Part shown: piece by piece, positions 19,001 through 25,810 of the stretch
Position numbering within the stretch: position 1 is the first letter of the stretch
How the letters are laid out: each line of letters begins with the position of its first letter
NCBI RefSeq assembly: GCF_023822005.2
Contig: NZ_CP098806.1
Coordinates: forward strand, 1,364,001-1,428,000
Source of the DNA: Dyadobacter fanqingshengii
GTDB taxonomy: Bacteria; Bacteroidota; Bacteroidia; Cytophagales; Spirosomataceae
Direction of reading: 5' to 3'
DNA: 64,000 bases
Translations under genes and position numbers: made by a program
The notes under the pieces: generated by a model
Told to the model about the DNA's origin: nothing
The model's input: the letters and a program-made list of their open reading frames with translations, nothing else
The model's database searches: none

Positions 19001-19284
19001 ACCACCATTAAAAGTGAAGACAACATTGTGCCCAGACTCAGCCGTTTCAGGACCAGGTGATGCTCGAAATGTTCATAGACCTTTCCAGCGGCCATTACAG
19101 CAATCGCCGCCGCCACATAAGCAATGGGCAGGGAATATTCGGGATGATTTTCGAGCAAAAGAACGTTGGCCGAGACATAGACCAGCGTTGTACCCACATT
19201 GATAAAGAAATTATGAAAGAAGAAAAGGATCGTCTGGGGATTAATGGAACTGAAAATTTTGCTATTCTTAATCTGGGATATCAT
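16042..19284 (-). CDS. Nucleotide-transporter-like membrane protein with HEAT repeats and cyclic-nucleotide-binding domain
   Basis: A protein of about 1080 aa. The first 420 residues hold roughly 12 membrane helices; LEFWGLSALVFDVRQSKRLF and the following GSGDMPAKALGA resemble the NTT/ATP-ADP exchanger branch of the MFS fold. Residues about 470-900 are helical HEAT-like repeats (for example TAVRLKTLQTLAGLEKPE). The last 130 residues form a cNMP-binding domain with a canonical phosphate-binding cassette (GEIFGELALLDTEPRSATT), including the Glu and Arg that contact the cyclic nucleotide. I start at the ATG at 19284; a GTG at 19323 touching the antiporter stop would add 13 residues. It lies downstream of the antiporter on the same strand and faces the cyclase operon, so it is a good candidate receptor for that cyclase's cAMP. 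Actual transport activity is unproven. Confidence 0.85.
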   Translation of the reverse strand: MISQIKNSKIFSSINPQTILFFFHNFFINVGTTLVYVSANVLLLENHPEYSLPIAYVAAAIAVMAAGKVYEHFEHHLVLKRLSLGTMLSSLLMVVVVMGLLWAGHGIATAIAIMVGYRIIYLLINLEFWGLSALVFDVRQSKRLFSVIGSGDMPAKALGAVLAVLIHSPSVLMILLVISLVFFALAFYTQILTFRFTEIPNPHHARPRQISASDSKIIQKYFGGNKLLTSLCLGMVLVAAAATWIEYHFFVNVKYKFHSQHDVIGFVGTLLSVTYVIATFVKLIFSGKTVERFGVKLTLFLLPLTTIVISLGLLISSYFRKDEPSLLVYYCAAYLLFELVRRTIFDPVFLVLFQPLSTKTRLKGHTLAKGLFEPLGMLIAGGLLWIIYTQKLSNISLTFDLSLLFAVAALLIFRKAYGHYIQELKNAISKRFIRSGEMASPSEALPIITENLKSERKEEVLNAIDWLARNKESVFRKNVDLLLKNPITAVRLKTLQTLAGLEKPELSDTFLKYIETEPDTACQTLAVRIAASKSQLTDEQLARFLAHEDLDIVKGSILGSWEAGKALPLIHGTLRRLFLSEQEDAQLIALDCVKTTGLKAQEEFVKTCLRNGSEKVRNYALEVAATVGSPQLLRELKPLLTGSLSRQTVASLIKSGDSGISIVEEWLHNDLSQERIHTLIRVAEKTKHEYILQILFKLIKNIYHNINLISSESNVHFKNIDTYIHRAALKALTNYSLMADYKQIISEFVEKELFHASMLLSGMDENEADEAWNNTLDYELELTSQRLFYLFMMQYDKDAVQNAWKGIRHASREKRANSLEMIESLLPRVLYPSLHALFENIPIQKKREALRQYMGNQESGVSLIPYILTQKEKLFTEWTIALAIAKSNDQNDLALIANLHTHSSRLIRDAVRIKLATNADASILNLTTNPMKHAETSQQISEMERVIVLKNTQLFAQTPENVLSSIAPIMKEITYSDSQEIFAKGDPGDSMYIIYTGQIGIYDGKKQLALFDKGEIFGELALLDTEPRSATTVAETDTLVFRIDQEDFFELMEERDEILRNVLRILCQRIRAQNEKMRLL

Positions 19285-19323
19285 ATGTTCGGAATGCTGT
19301 CGTCGCTTACGTAAAATAAACAC

Positions 19324-21597
19324 TTATCCCCGCACGATCAAAACTGAGGGTGAATGCGACAACCAAAGGCTGTGAGACTCAACGGCCTTTTTCCAGCTGT
19401 CGAGGCTGATGATCATGAGATCTTTCTCCTGCAGGAAATCTTTTTCGAGAACATTCTCATCCAGCACCCTGATCCGTCCATTGTCAAAGTTACCAATCGC
19501 TTCCAGTTCGGACTGAATTTCAGGGGATTGGCTTGCGGCATTGGTGGGGTCCATAAGGGCCAGTTTGATGTTCGGGTGTAATGCTAGCTTCCTTACAAAT
19601 TGAAACACTACTATATCCTCCGGAGAGAAAATGGGGATAAATATATTTTCGACTTTGGTCAGATTTTTTTCGATCAGAATACCCAGCGGGATCTTTACTG
19701 TCTTGATAATGTTGGTGGTACGCTCGTCAAAGACATCTGCATGAAAGAGTTTCTCTTTTCCTGTTATGGTGTCAAAAAGCCTTTCGCGACTGATGATCTT
19801 TGAAGTGAATCCCAAAATCTTGCCCAGGAATGTTCCTTCGAAGACCGTACGGCCGATTCCAATCATTAACATGTCGTACTCTCCGGCATTCGCAGTTTCA
19901 ATTATATCGTGCTCAATGTTCTGGGAAGGTTTAAAAAGAGAGACAAACTGCGTATCCAGTGTGGCAGCCTCTTCGGTTATCGGCCTGAATGTTTCCAACT
20001 GGTATTCTTCGGTGTTGACCTGATTAAGATAACTGCTTGGAGAAAGATGCAAAGCGGTAATGTGGTGCGAAGCGAGTTGTTTTTGTAGAAAATGATAAGC
20101 CAAACGAAGCATTTTCCTTCCGCCCTGCGGGCTGGCAAATGCAATGAGTATGGAAAATCTGGAATCGGGCCCCGTTTCTCCTGATGCTTCCCATTTTTTC
20201 TCCGGAAAGAAGCGGTCGATCAGATCCAGTGCCGGGCCGGTCATACAAGTTGTAGCGAGTGCCATGATCACCATCATCGCAAAGATTTCGGGGGACAGGA
20301 CGCCAATGTCGTAGCCAATGTTCAGCACAACCAGCTCCATCAGCCCGCGGGTGTTCATTAATGACCCGATAATGAGGCTGTCGCGCCAGGATTGGTTTAC
20401 AAAACGTGCCGCAACGGCGCTTCCGATGAACTTTCCCGTGACTGCGGCAGCAATGATCAGGCCCGTAATTTCCCACAGATAAGGATCATTCAGCAACCCG
20501 ATTTGTGTTCTCAGACCCGTAAAAACAAAGAACAGCGGCAAGAGCAGCACCATGGAAACGTCTTCCACTTTTTCAATGAAAATATTGCGGAAGCTCTGGT
20601 TTGCCGGCATGATCACACCCGCCATAAATGCGCCGAATAACGCATGAATGCCGATTACTTCCGTGCAATAGGCAGAAAACATCAGCACCAGGAAAAACAG
20701 ACCCACCACCGGCTTGGTCAATCCTTCGCGGTAGGAATAATGGTCACCAATGCGTTTCAGCACCGGTTTGAGCACTTTCAGCATGAATACCACATATGCG
20801 GCGGCCAGGATGATCGTATAAACAGAGCTTATAAAATCGCCCGCTTTTACGATCGCGATTACGGCGGCCAGGATACACCAGGCAGTAATGTCATCGGTGG
20901 CGGCGCAGGTAATCACCATCATGCCGAGCTTCGTGCGCGACAGCCCGCGTTCCTGAACAATCCGCGCCAATACCGGAAATGCTGTGATACTCAGGGCTAT
21001 ACCAATGAAAAGTGAGAATGATAAAAAGCTGATGCCGTCGGGCGCAAATTGCTGATATATGTAAAGTGCAAGTCCTACGCCCAATGCAAATGGCAGAATA
21101 ATGCTCGCATGACTGATCACGATGGCTTCCTGTGCTTTGGTCTTTAAAACATTCAGGTCCAGCTCCATACCAATGATAAACATGAAGAGAATTAACCCGA
21201 CCTGGCTTAAAAACTGCAAATTACCCAGCGACTGCACGGGAAAAAGGAAGGTTGAAAATTCAGGAAAATACATGCCAAGCAGCGAAGGCCCAAGGAAAAT
21301 ACCGGCTGCAATTTCACCGATTACGGTAGGCTGACCGATAGATTTACAAAGCCAACCGAAAACCCTTGCTACTAAAATGATGGTAATGATCTGCAAGAGC
21401 AGCGTGGCAAGCGGATGAGTGAGGTTATGGTTGAAAGTGTCTAAGAACTGGTCCCAGGAAGATGTTGTTGGAACAGGGTTATTGGCCAGTTGATCAGCGT
21501 TTTCGAGTGTTTGGCCTTGCCGGATAAAGAAATAAAGTAAAGCAGAAAAGACACCAATTGTAATCGTGTAGAAAAGTACATTGCGGAGATTCTTCAT
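19324..21597 (-). CDS. CPA2-type cation/proton antiporter with C-terminal Usp-like region
   Basis: A 757-aa membrane protein. After one N-terminal helix and a linker come about 12 helices of the monovalent cation:proton antiporter-2 family, with GQPTVIGEIAAGIFLGPSLL near residue 90 and the ion-binding pair in AATDDITAW near residue 230. The last 270 residues are soluble and resemble two universal-stress-protein-like halves (SRFSILIAFASPQGGRKML, MLMIGIGRTVFEG). Such proteins exchange K+ or Na+ for protons across the inner membrane. I use the ATG at 21597; an upstream TTG at 21624 is possible. It lies directly upstream of the cNMP-binding transporter-like gene with no gap (or 39 bp with the preferred start there), so the two are probably co-transcribed. 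This couples ion homeostasis to the cyclic-nucleotide block (inference). Confidence 0.9.
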   Translation of the reverse strand: MKNLRNVLFYTITIGVFSALLYFFIRQGQTLENADQLANNPVPTTSSWDQFLDTFNHNLTHPLATLLLQIITIILVARVFGWLCKSIGQPTVIGEIAAGIFLGPSLLGMYFPEFSTFLFPVQSLGNLQFLSQVGLILFMFIIGMELDLNVLKTKAQEAIVISHASIILPFALGVGLALYIYQQFAPDGISFLSFSLFIGIALSITAFPVLARIVQERGLSRTKLGMMVITCAATDDITAWCILAAVIAIVKAGDFISSVYTIILAAAYVVFMLKVLKPVLKRIGDHYSYREGLTKPVVGLFFLVLMFSAYCTEVIGIHALFGAFMAGVIMPANQSFRNIFIEKVEDVSMVLLLPLFFVFTGLRTQIGLLNDPYLWEITGLIIAAAVTGKFIGSAVAARFVNQSWRDSLIIGSLMNTRGLMELVVLNIGYDIGVLSPEIFAMMVIMALATTCMTGPALDLIDRFFPEKKWEASGETGPDSRFSILIAFASPQGGRKMLRLAYHFLQKQLASHHITALHLSPSSYLNQVNTEEYQLETFRPITEEAATLDTQFVSLFKPSQNIEHDIIETANAGEYDMLMIGIGRTVFEGTFLGKILGFTSKIISRERLFDTITGKEKLFHADVFDERTTNIIKTVKIPLGILIEKNLTKVENIFIPIFSPEDIVVFQFVRKLALHPNIKLALMDPTNAASQSPEIQSELEAIGNFDNGRIRVLDENVLEKDFLQEKDLMIISLDSWKKAVESHSLWLSHSPSVLIVRG

Positions 21598-21643
21598 CGT
21601 CAGTAATGAGTGTGAAGAACGCAAAATAGCGAATAAAAGCTAA

Positions 21644-21682
21644 AAAAGGGTTTCCAAACCGTTAAGATTGGAAACCCCTTTT
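21644..21682 (-). terminator. Intrinsic terminator of the SusC/SusD-RraA-enolase operon
   Basis: A 10-bp perfect stem GGGTTTCCAA (21648-21657) / TTGGAAACCC (21668-21677), extended by A/T pairs across one bulged base, is followed on the minus strand by a run of six T. It sits 9 bp beyond the enolase-family stop codon. Confidence 0.8.
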
Positions 21683-21690
21683 GCGATCGT

Positions 21691-23175
21691 TTAGCTCCAC
21701 AACCGGTCGTGAGAGCGTTTCTCGTTCCAATCCGGGGTTGGTGCGAAGAAACTTTTATCCTTTGGATTCAAGTGTTTCTTAACTTCCTCTTCGTTCAATT
21801 CAATGCCGAGTCCCGGCGCTTCCAGCGGTACAGGCGCGTAACCTTTGTCAATGAGTTTGCGGCCGTCGGTTGTTTTTACCAGGCTTTCCCACCAGGTCAC
21901 ATCCACGGAATGGTGTTCCAAAGCCAGGAAGTTTTGTGTAGCGGCTGCGCAATGCACATTAGCCATGAAGCTGACTGGCGTTCCGGCGAAGTGCATCGCC
22001 ATCGCAATCCCGTTATCCTCGGCATAGTCACCGATGCGTTTGGTTTCCAGCAAGCCACCCGAAGATGCCAGATCGGGGTGTACAATGTCCACGGCACGTT
22101 TATCGATCAGTGCTTTGAAGCCTTCTTTCAGATAAATGTCTTCGCCCGTTAATGTGGGCGTTTCCAATGCGTCTGAAATGGTTTTCCACTGGTCTGTATA
22201 TTCCCAGGGCACCATGTCTTCCAGCCAGGCGAGGCGATATTTATCCAAAGCTTTACCCAGGCGAATGCCGTTATTTAAGTCAAAATGGCCATAATGGTCA
22301 GTGGAAAGCGGAATTTCGTAGCCCACAACGCTGCGTACGTCTTCCACGACCTTTGCCATTTCATCCAAGCCTTTCGGTGTGATCTGGATCGCTGTGAATG
22401 GGTGTTTGGTGTTTGCATAGGAATGGTAATCGCCCGCCCATTGCGAAAAGCCGCCGCCCCAGAACTTGTTGTTCACAACGCTATTCTCCTTATTGCGCAG
22501 CATCCCGATCGAAACGTCCATTTTCAACCACGTATAACCCTGATCCTGCGTCCGGAACTTGATTTTTTCCTTGAACTCATTAATATCATTGGATTCCGGC
22601 GTATCCGCGTAAAGCCGCACCTTGTCCCGGTAACGACCGCCCAAAAGCTGCCAGCAAGGCACATTATAAGCCTTTCCGCAAAGATCCCAAAGCGCCATTT
22701 CAACTCCGCAAACGCCACCTGCCTGACGGCCATGGTAACCGAACTGTTTGATCGATTTGAAAAGCTGTTCCACATTACAGGGGTTTTGTCCCAATAAATG
22801 GGCCTTCAAAAACAATGCATAACGCTCGTCAGCACCATCGCGCACTTCGCCCAAACCGTAAATTCCCTGGTTGGTATCGATGCGGATGATCGGCGTGCGT
22901 CCCACATTTTGTACAATGCAATAGCGCAAGTCGGTGATTTTCAATTCAGAGGGCTTGGAAGCACGGTTCACCTTGGAAGTTGCCTGCGCAATGGTGTCCT
23001 CGGTTGACATGGACATGAACCCGCCCAATGCCATCCCGCCCACGGCCGTTTTCCGCAAAAAGTTACGGCGGCTGTCCTTCGTCGCAGGGTTGTTCATCTC
23101 AGCAGCGGTTGCCACTTTCTCGGCTTGTTCAACTTGTTTGTTAGAAGCAATGATGTCTGTTAAAATGCTTTTCAT
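21691..23175 (-). CDS. Exported enolase-superfamily protein (mandelate racemase / sugar-acid dehydratase type)
   Basis: A 494-aa protein whose N-terminus has a twin-arginine motif SRRNFLRKT (Arg36-Arg37) followed by a hydrophobic stretch, so Tat export of the folded enzyme is predicted. The rest is a mandelate racemase/muconate lactonizing fold: an N-terminal capping domain (ITDLRYCIVQNVGRTPIIRI), then a barrel with WLKMDVS and three acidic metal ligands in STDHYGHF, AWLEDMV and LTGEDIY, and a His in AMHFAGTP. Relatives dehydrate or epimerize sugar acids using Mg2+. I chose the ATG at 23175; an upstream ATG would add 39 residues with no export feature. It is the last gene of the FecI/FecR/SusCD/RraA cluster, 38 bp after the RraA-like gene. 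Placing such an enzyme outside the cytoplasm is unusual. The substrate is unknown. Confidence 0.85.
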   Translation of the reverse strand: MKSILTDIIASNKQVEQAEKVATAAEMNNPATKDSRRNFLRKTAVGGMALGGFMSMSTEDTIAQATSKVNRASKPSELKITDLRYCIVQNVGRTPIIRIDTNQGIYGLGEVRDGADERYALFLKAHLLGQNPCNVEQLFKSIKQFGYHGRQAGGVCGVEMALWDLCGKAYNVPCWQLLGGRYRDKVRLYADTPESNDINEFKEKIKFRTQDQGYTWLKMDVSIGMLRNKENSVVNNKFWGGGFSQWAGDYHSYANTKHPFTAIQITPKGLDEMAKVVEDVRSVVGYEIPLSTDHYGHFDLNNGIRLGKALDKYRLAWLEDMVPWEYTDQWKTISDALETPTLTGEDIYLKEGFKALIDKRAVDIVHPDLASSGGLLETKRIGDYAEDNGIAMAMHFAGTPVSFMANVHCAAATQNFLALEHHSVDVTWWESLVKTTDGRKLIDKGYAPVPLEAPGLGIELNEEEVKKHLNPKDKSFFAPTPDWNEKRSHDRLWS

Positions 23176-23213
23176 TAGTGTTAGTTTTGACGTTAGCAAA
23201 TTGGCATTTGGCC

Positions 23214-24146
23214 TTAGTAATTTCTTTGTTTCAGATAATCGTCCAGTTCTTTCTTTGTCATCGGAAGCTTTCCCGGATAATTGTTCACCCAATTCAAAAA
23301 GTCCTTCTGGATCACGTCAGACCATTTTGTATCAATCTCACCGGGTGTATATTTTCCTTCTTTTAATCTTAAATGACCAAACTCATCACGCAAGGCAGTT
23401 ACTTCTGACGTTAGCACAAGCTCTTCCACTAAATGTGCGGGAATGAAGATCGTGCCATATTTTTTAGCTAAAACCACGTCACCCGGAAGCACGATCGCAC
23501 GACCGATGCGGATAGGCGTGTTTATGTTAGTAAGCATCATTTGCTGAATGTAAGAAGGGTCCTGGCCTTTCATCCATGCATTAAAACCTTTGATCTCACT
23601 CAATCCTTCCACGTCGCGCACCGAGCCGTAGAAAATTACACCGCGCTTTGATTTGGCATAAATGGAATTTCCCAAATTATCCCCGATCAATGTTCCGTCG
23701 GCAATTTTTCCATAACCGTCTGCCACGTAGACGTCGCCGTCTTTAAGCACGTCGATGGGCCATGAATTGGTGCCGCCCGTTTGTACACGGCCCTCTTTTT
23801 TGCCGGTCTCTTTTACCAAAGCCTCCAAATCCGGGCGGGAGGGAACATATTGCGCTGTTACTACGCGCCCTGTCATGGCGCTGTCGGGGTAAATCAGCTG
23901 CCATTCACCCTCAAATTGGTTATGATAGCCTTTGTTTCTCAAAACACCCCAGGCTTCTTCCATGGAAATGTTCTTCAATCTCGCCAGGATCGCATCTGAC
24001 ACTTTGGGGCGGCCGTCCGCAGAGCGTTCACCTTTCCACGCCGACGTGTAAGCTTTGATCTGATCTGGCGTGGGTGAGATGGACTGCGCTTGCGTGGCCA
24101 GGGCCAGGAGAAGGAGCGATCCTGTAAACAGATTTTTTTTAAGCAT
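23214..24146 (-). CDS. Exported RraA-family protein (HMG/CHA aldolase-like)
   Basis: A 310-aa protein with a Sec signal peptide ending LATQAQS. The central part (about residues 80-250) is the RraA/dimethylmenaquinone-methyltransferase-like fold: DVYVADGYGKIADGTLIGDN supplies the GDN loop, and IFYGSVRDVEGL supplies the Arg-Asp pair that in aldolases of this family binds the 2-oxo acid and metal. Known members are pyruvate-releasing class II aldolases (4-hydroxy-4-methyl-2-oxoglutarate type) or, in gammaproteobacteria, the RNase E inhibitor. An exported copy cannot be an RNase E regulator, so I infer an extracytoplasmic lyase or aldolase acting next to the enolase-type enzyme encoded 38 bp downstream. 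SusD is encoded 42 bp upstream. Confidence 0.85.
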   Translation of the reverse strand: MLKKNLFTGSLLLLALATQAQSISPTPDQIKAYTSAWKGERSADGRPKVSDAILARLKNISMEEAWGVLRNKGYHNQFEGEWQLIYPDSAMTGRVVTAQYVPSRPDLEALVKETGKKEGRVQTGGTNSWPIDVLKDGDVYVADGYGKIADGTLIGDNLGNSIYAKSKRGVIFYGSVRDVEGLSEIKGFNAWMKGQDPSYIQQMMLTNINTPIRIGRAIVLPGDVVLAKKYGTIFIPAHLVEELVLTSEVTALRDEFGHLRLKEGKYTPGEIDTKWSDVIQKDFLNWVNNYPGKLPMTKKELDDYLKQRNY

Positions 24147-24188
24147 AAGTATAAGGGTTGGTTGTAACTAAAAATATTATCATTGGTT

Positions 24189-25715
24189 TTATTTATCCCA
24201 AAAAACAGGCGTTCCCAGTTCATCAGGGCCCATTCGGGCAACAGCAGCATTATAATTGACCTCATTAACCGACCTTTCGCGAACCGGATACACTAGTCTG
24301 CGGATGAATGTTTTAACGGAAGGATCTTTACCCGGATAGTTATTGACCGGCAATGTTGGAAAGCCGCTTCTCCGGAAATTGGCCCATGCTTCGGACCCAT
24401 TGAGGAATGACGAGATCCAGTATTGGGTGTTGATCTGTTCCAAAGCTTTTGCCGCCATAAATGGTTGCGCAGCAATGTAAGCATCCTGGTTCGCTGCGCT
24501 TATGCTGGCCGCAACGTCATAACTCGCCAGTTGTGCCATGTGCGCTTTTACGCCCGCCTCGTAAAGCTCTTTCACATTGCCTGTTGCCCATCCGCGCTGA
24601 ACGGCTTCGGCTTGCAAAAGCAATGTTTGTGAGTAAGTAATAAAGAACTCGGGTGCATCAATTTTGCCCAGGGTTTTGCGGTTAATTTGTGAATACTTAA
24701 ACGCAGAGCCTATTTTGCCAGGGAAGCCAGGTGCATTGGCAATGGTGGATTCATTGTAACCATAAGGCATTCCGTCCTGGTTGGCAGGCGCTGTATCTTC
24801 TGCTCCGGCTGTTGCAATCGGATTGCCCGGTGTTTCGTATTTGACAGAAATCACGCGCAACCGGGGATCGTTTGTTGCTTTAAGCGCATCCACAAATGCT
24901 TTGCCCAGATAAACGTTTCCGCGTTCAGTTCCCTGGAAGTAATTCGCCAGCGGATGATTGAATGTGCTGTTAAAGGCAATGAAAGCATTATCCGCATTGG
25001 AGCCGATCAAACCGCCATTGGCCGGATCCACAGCTTTGGCAACGATACTTTTTGCCCGGGCCACATCCAGTTTAGAAAAACGCATTCCTGCACGCAGCAG
25101 CAGTGAATTACCAAGCTTTTTCCACTGCGCAATGTTTCCTTTATAAAAAAGATCCCCGGATTCCAGCGCTTTTGTTGCGTCCAGACCTTTTGTTCCTTCT
25201 TCGAGCTCTTTTAAAATGTCATCGTAAATCAGCTTCTGGTCGTCATATTTAGGCAGATTGATGCCTTCCAGAAAGCCTTTGCCTGCCTCAAAATAGGGCA
25301 CATCACCATATGTGTCTACCAATACCATGAACACGTAAGCCTTCCAGATCCGCGACATGTTATACAAATTGCTTCGTCCCGGATTATCCTTTGTTTGTGC
25401 AATAACCGTCGTCAGCAAGTTCACAGGGCCATTTTGCAAGTATAGTGAGTTGAAATTGGCGTTGGAATTAGGATCGGAAACCGCATTGTGATTGCCGCCT
25501 TCGAGCACTCCCGTGTAAGGCGTGTTGATTTGCTGCACGATCTGCAACTGATAATTCTGCGTCGCAATGGCCGAGCCGAATTGCGCATTGGAAAACAAAT
25601 AAGCCGGATCCACGCTCGTGGCCTGGACGGGATTTTTGTTGACATCTTCAAAGCCCTTGTCGCAGGAGCTGGCGAGGAGGGCGATGACGGTTAGGTATGT
25701 TAGTATTTTTTTCAT
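24189..25715 (-). CDS. SusD/RagB-family nutrient-binding lipoprotein
   Basis: A 508-aa lipoprotein: the signal peptide ends at the lipobox LASSCDKG, so Cys18 is likely lipidated and displayed on the outer membrane. The following GFEDVNKNP motif is typical of the SusD-like group 2 family, and the C-terminal half carries the TPR-type helices and the FITYSQTLLLQAEAVQRGW segment common to these proteins. It forms a lid over the SusC barrel encoded just upstream and captures the ligand. The gap to the SusC gene (95 bp) holds a small repeat array. The ligand is unknown; the two enzymes downstream suggest sugar acids or oligosaccharides bearing them (inference). Confidence 0.93.
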   Translation of the reverse strand: MKKILTYLTVIALLASSCDKGFEDVNKNPVQATSVDPAYLFSNAQFGSAIATQNYQLQIVQQINTPYTGVLEGGNHNAVSDPNSNANFNSLYLQNGPVNLLTTVIAQTKDNPGRSNLYNMSRIWKAYVFMVLVDTYGDVPYFEAGKGFLEGINLPKYDDQKLIYDDILKELEEGTKGLDATKALESGDLFYKGNIAQWKKLGNSLLLRAGMRFSKLDVARAKSIVAKAVDPANGGLIGSNADNAFIAFNSTFNHPLANYFQGTERGNVYLGKAFVDALKATNDPRLRVISVKYETPGNPIATAGAEDTAPANQDGMPYGYNESTIANAPGFPGKIGSAFKYSQINRKTLGKIDAPEFFITYSQTLLLQAEAVQRGWATGNVKELYEAGVKAHMAQLASYDVAASISAANQDAYIAAQPFMAAKALEQINTQYWISSFLNGSEAWANFRRSGFPTLPVNNYPGKDPSVKTFIRRLVYPVRERSVNEVNYNAAVARMGPDELGTPVFWDK

Positions 25716-25727
25716 TTAATGAATGAC

Positions 25728-25786
25728 TGAATGACCGGCTCGCCGGTGCGATGATTGATTGAATGAGTGAATGAGTGAATGACCGG
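25728..25786. repeat. Short direct/tandem repeats between susC and susD genes
   Basis: The 11-mer TGAATGACCGG occurs at 25728-25738 and 25776-25786, and an 8-bp unit GAATGAGT is repeated about 2.5 times from 25761. The array fills most of the 95-bp gap between the SusC stop and the SusD start. Confidence 0.7.
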
Positions 25787-25810
25787 TTGCTGTCGCGGTG
25801 AATTATTCAC

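Noticed and set aside
23176..23292. 39-residue N-terminal extension of the enolase-superfamily protein
   Set aside because: It overlaps the RraA-like gene end and has no export or fold features. The ATG at 23175 leaves a clear Tat-type leader.
25728..25786. CRISPR-like array in the SusC-SusD spacer
   Set aside because: The units are only 8-11 bp and partly tandem, with no spacers of constant size and no cas genes.
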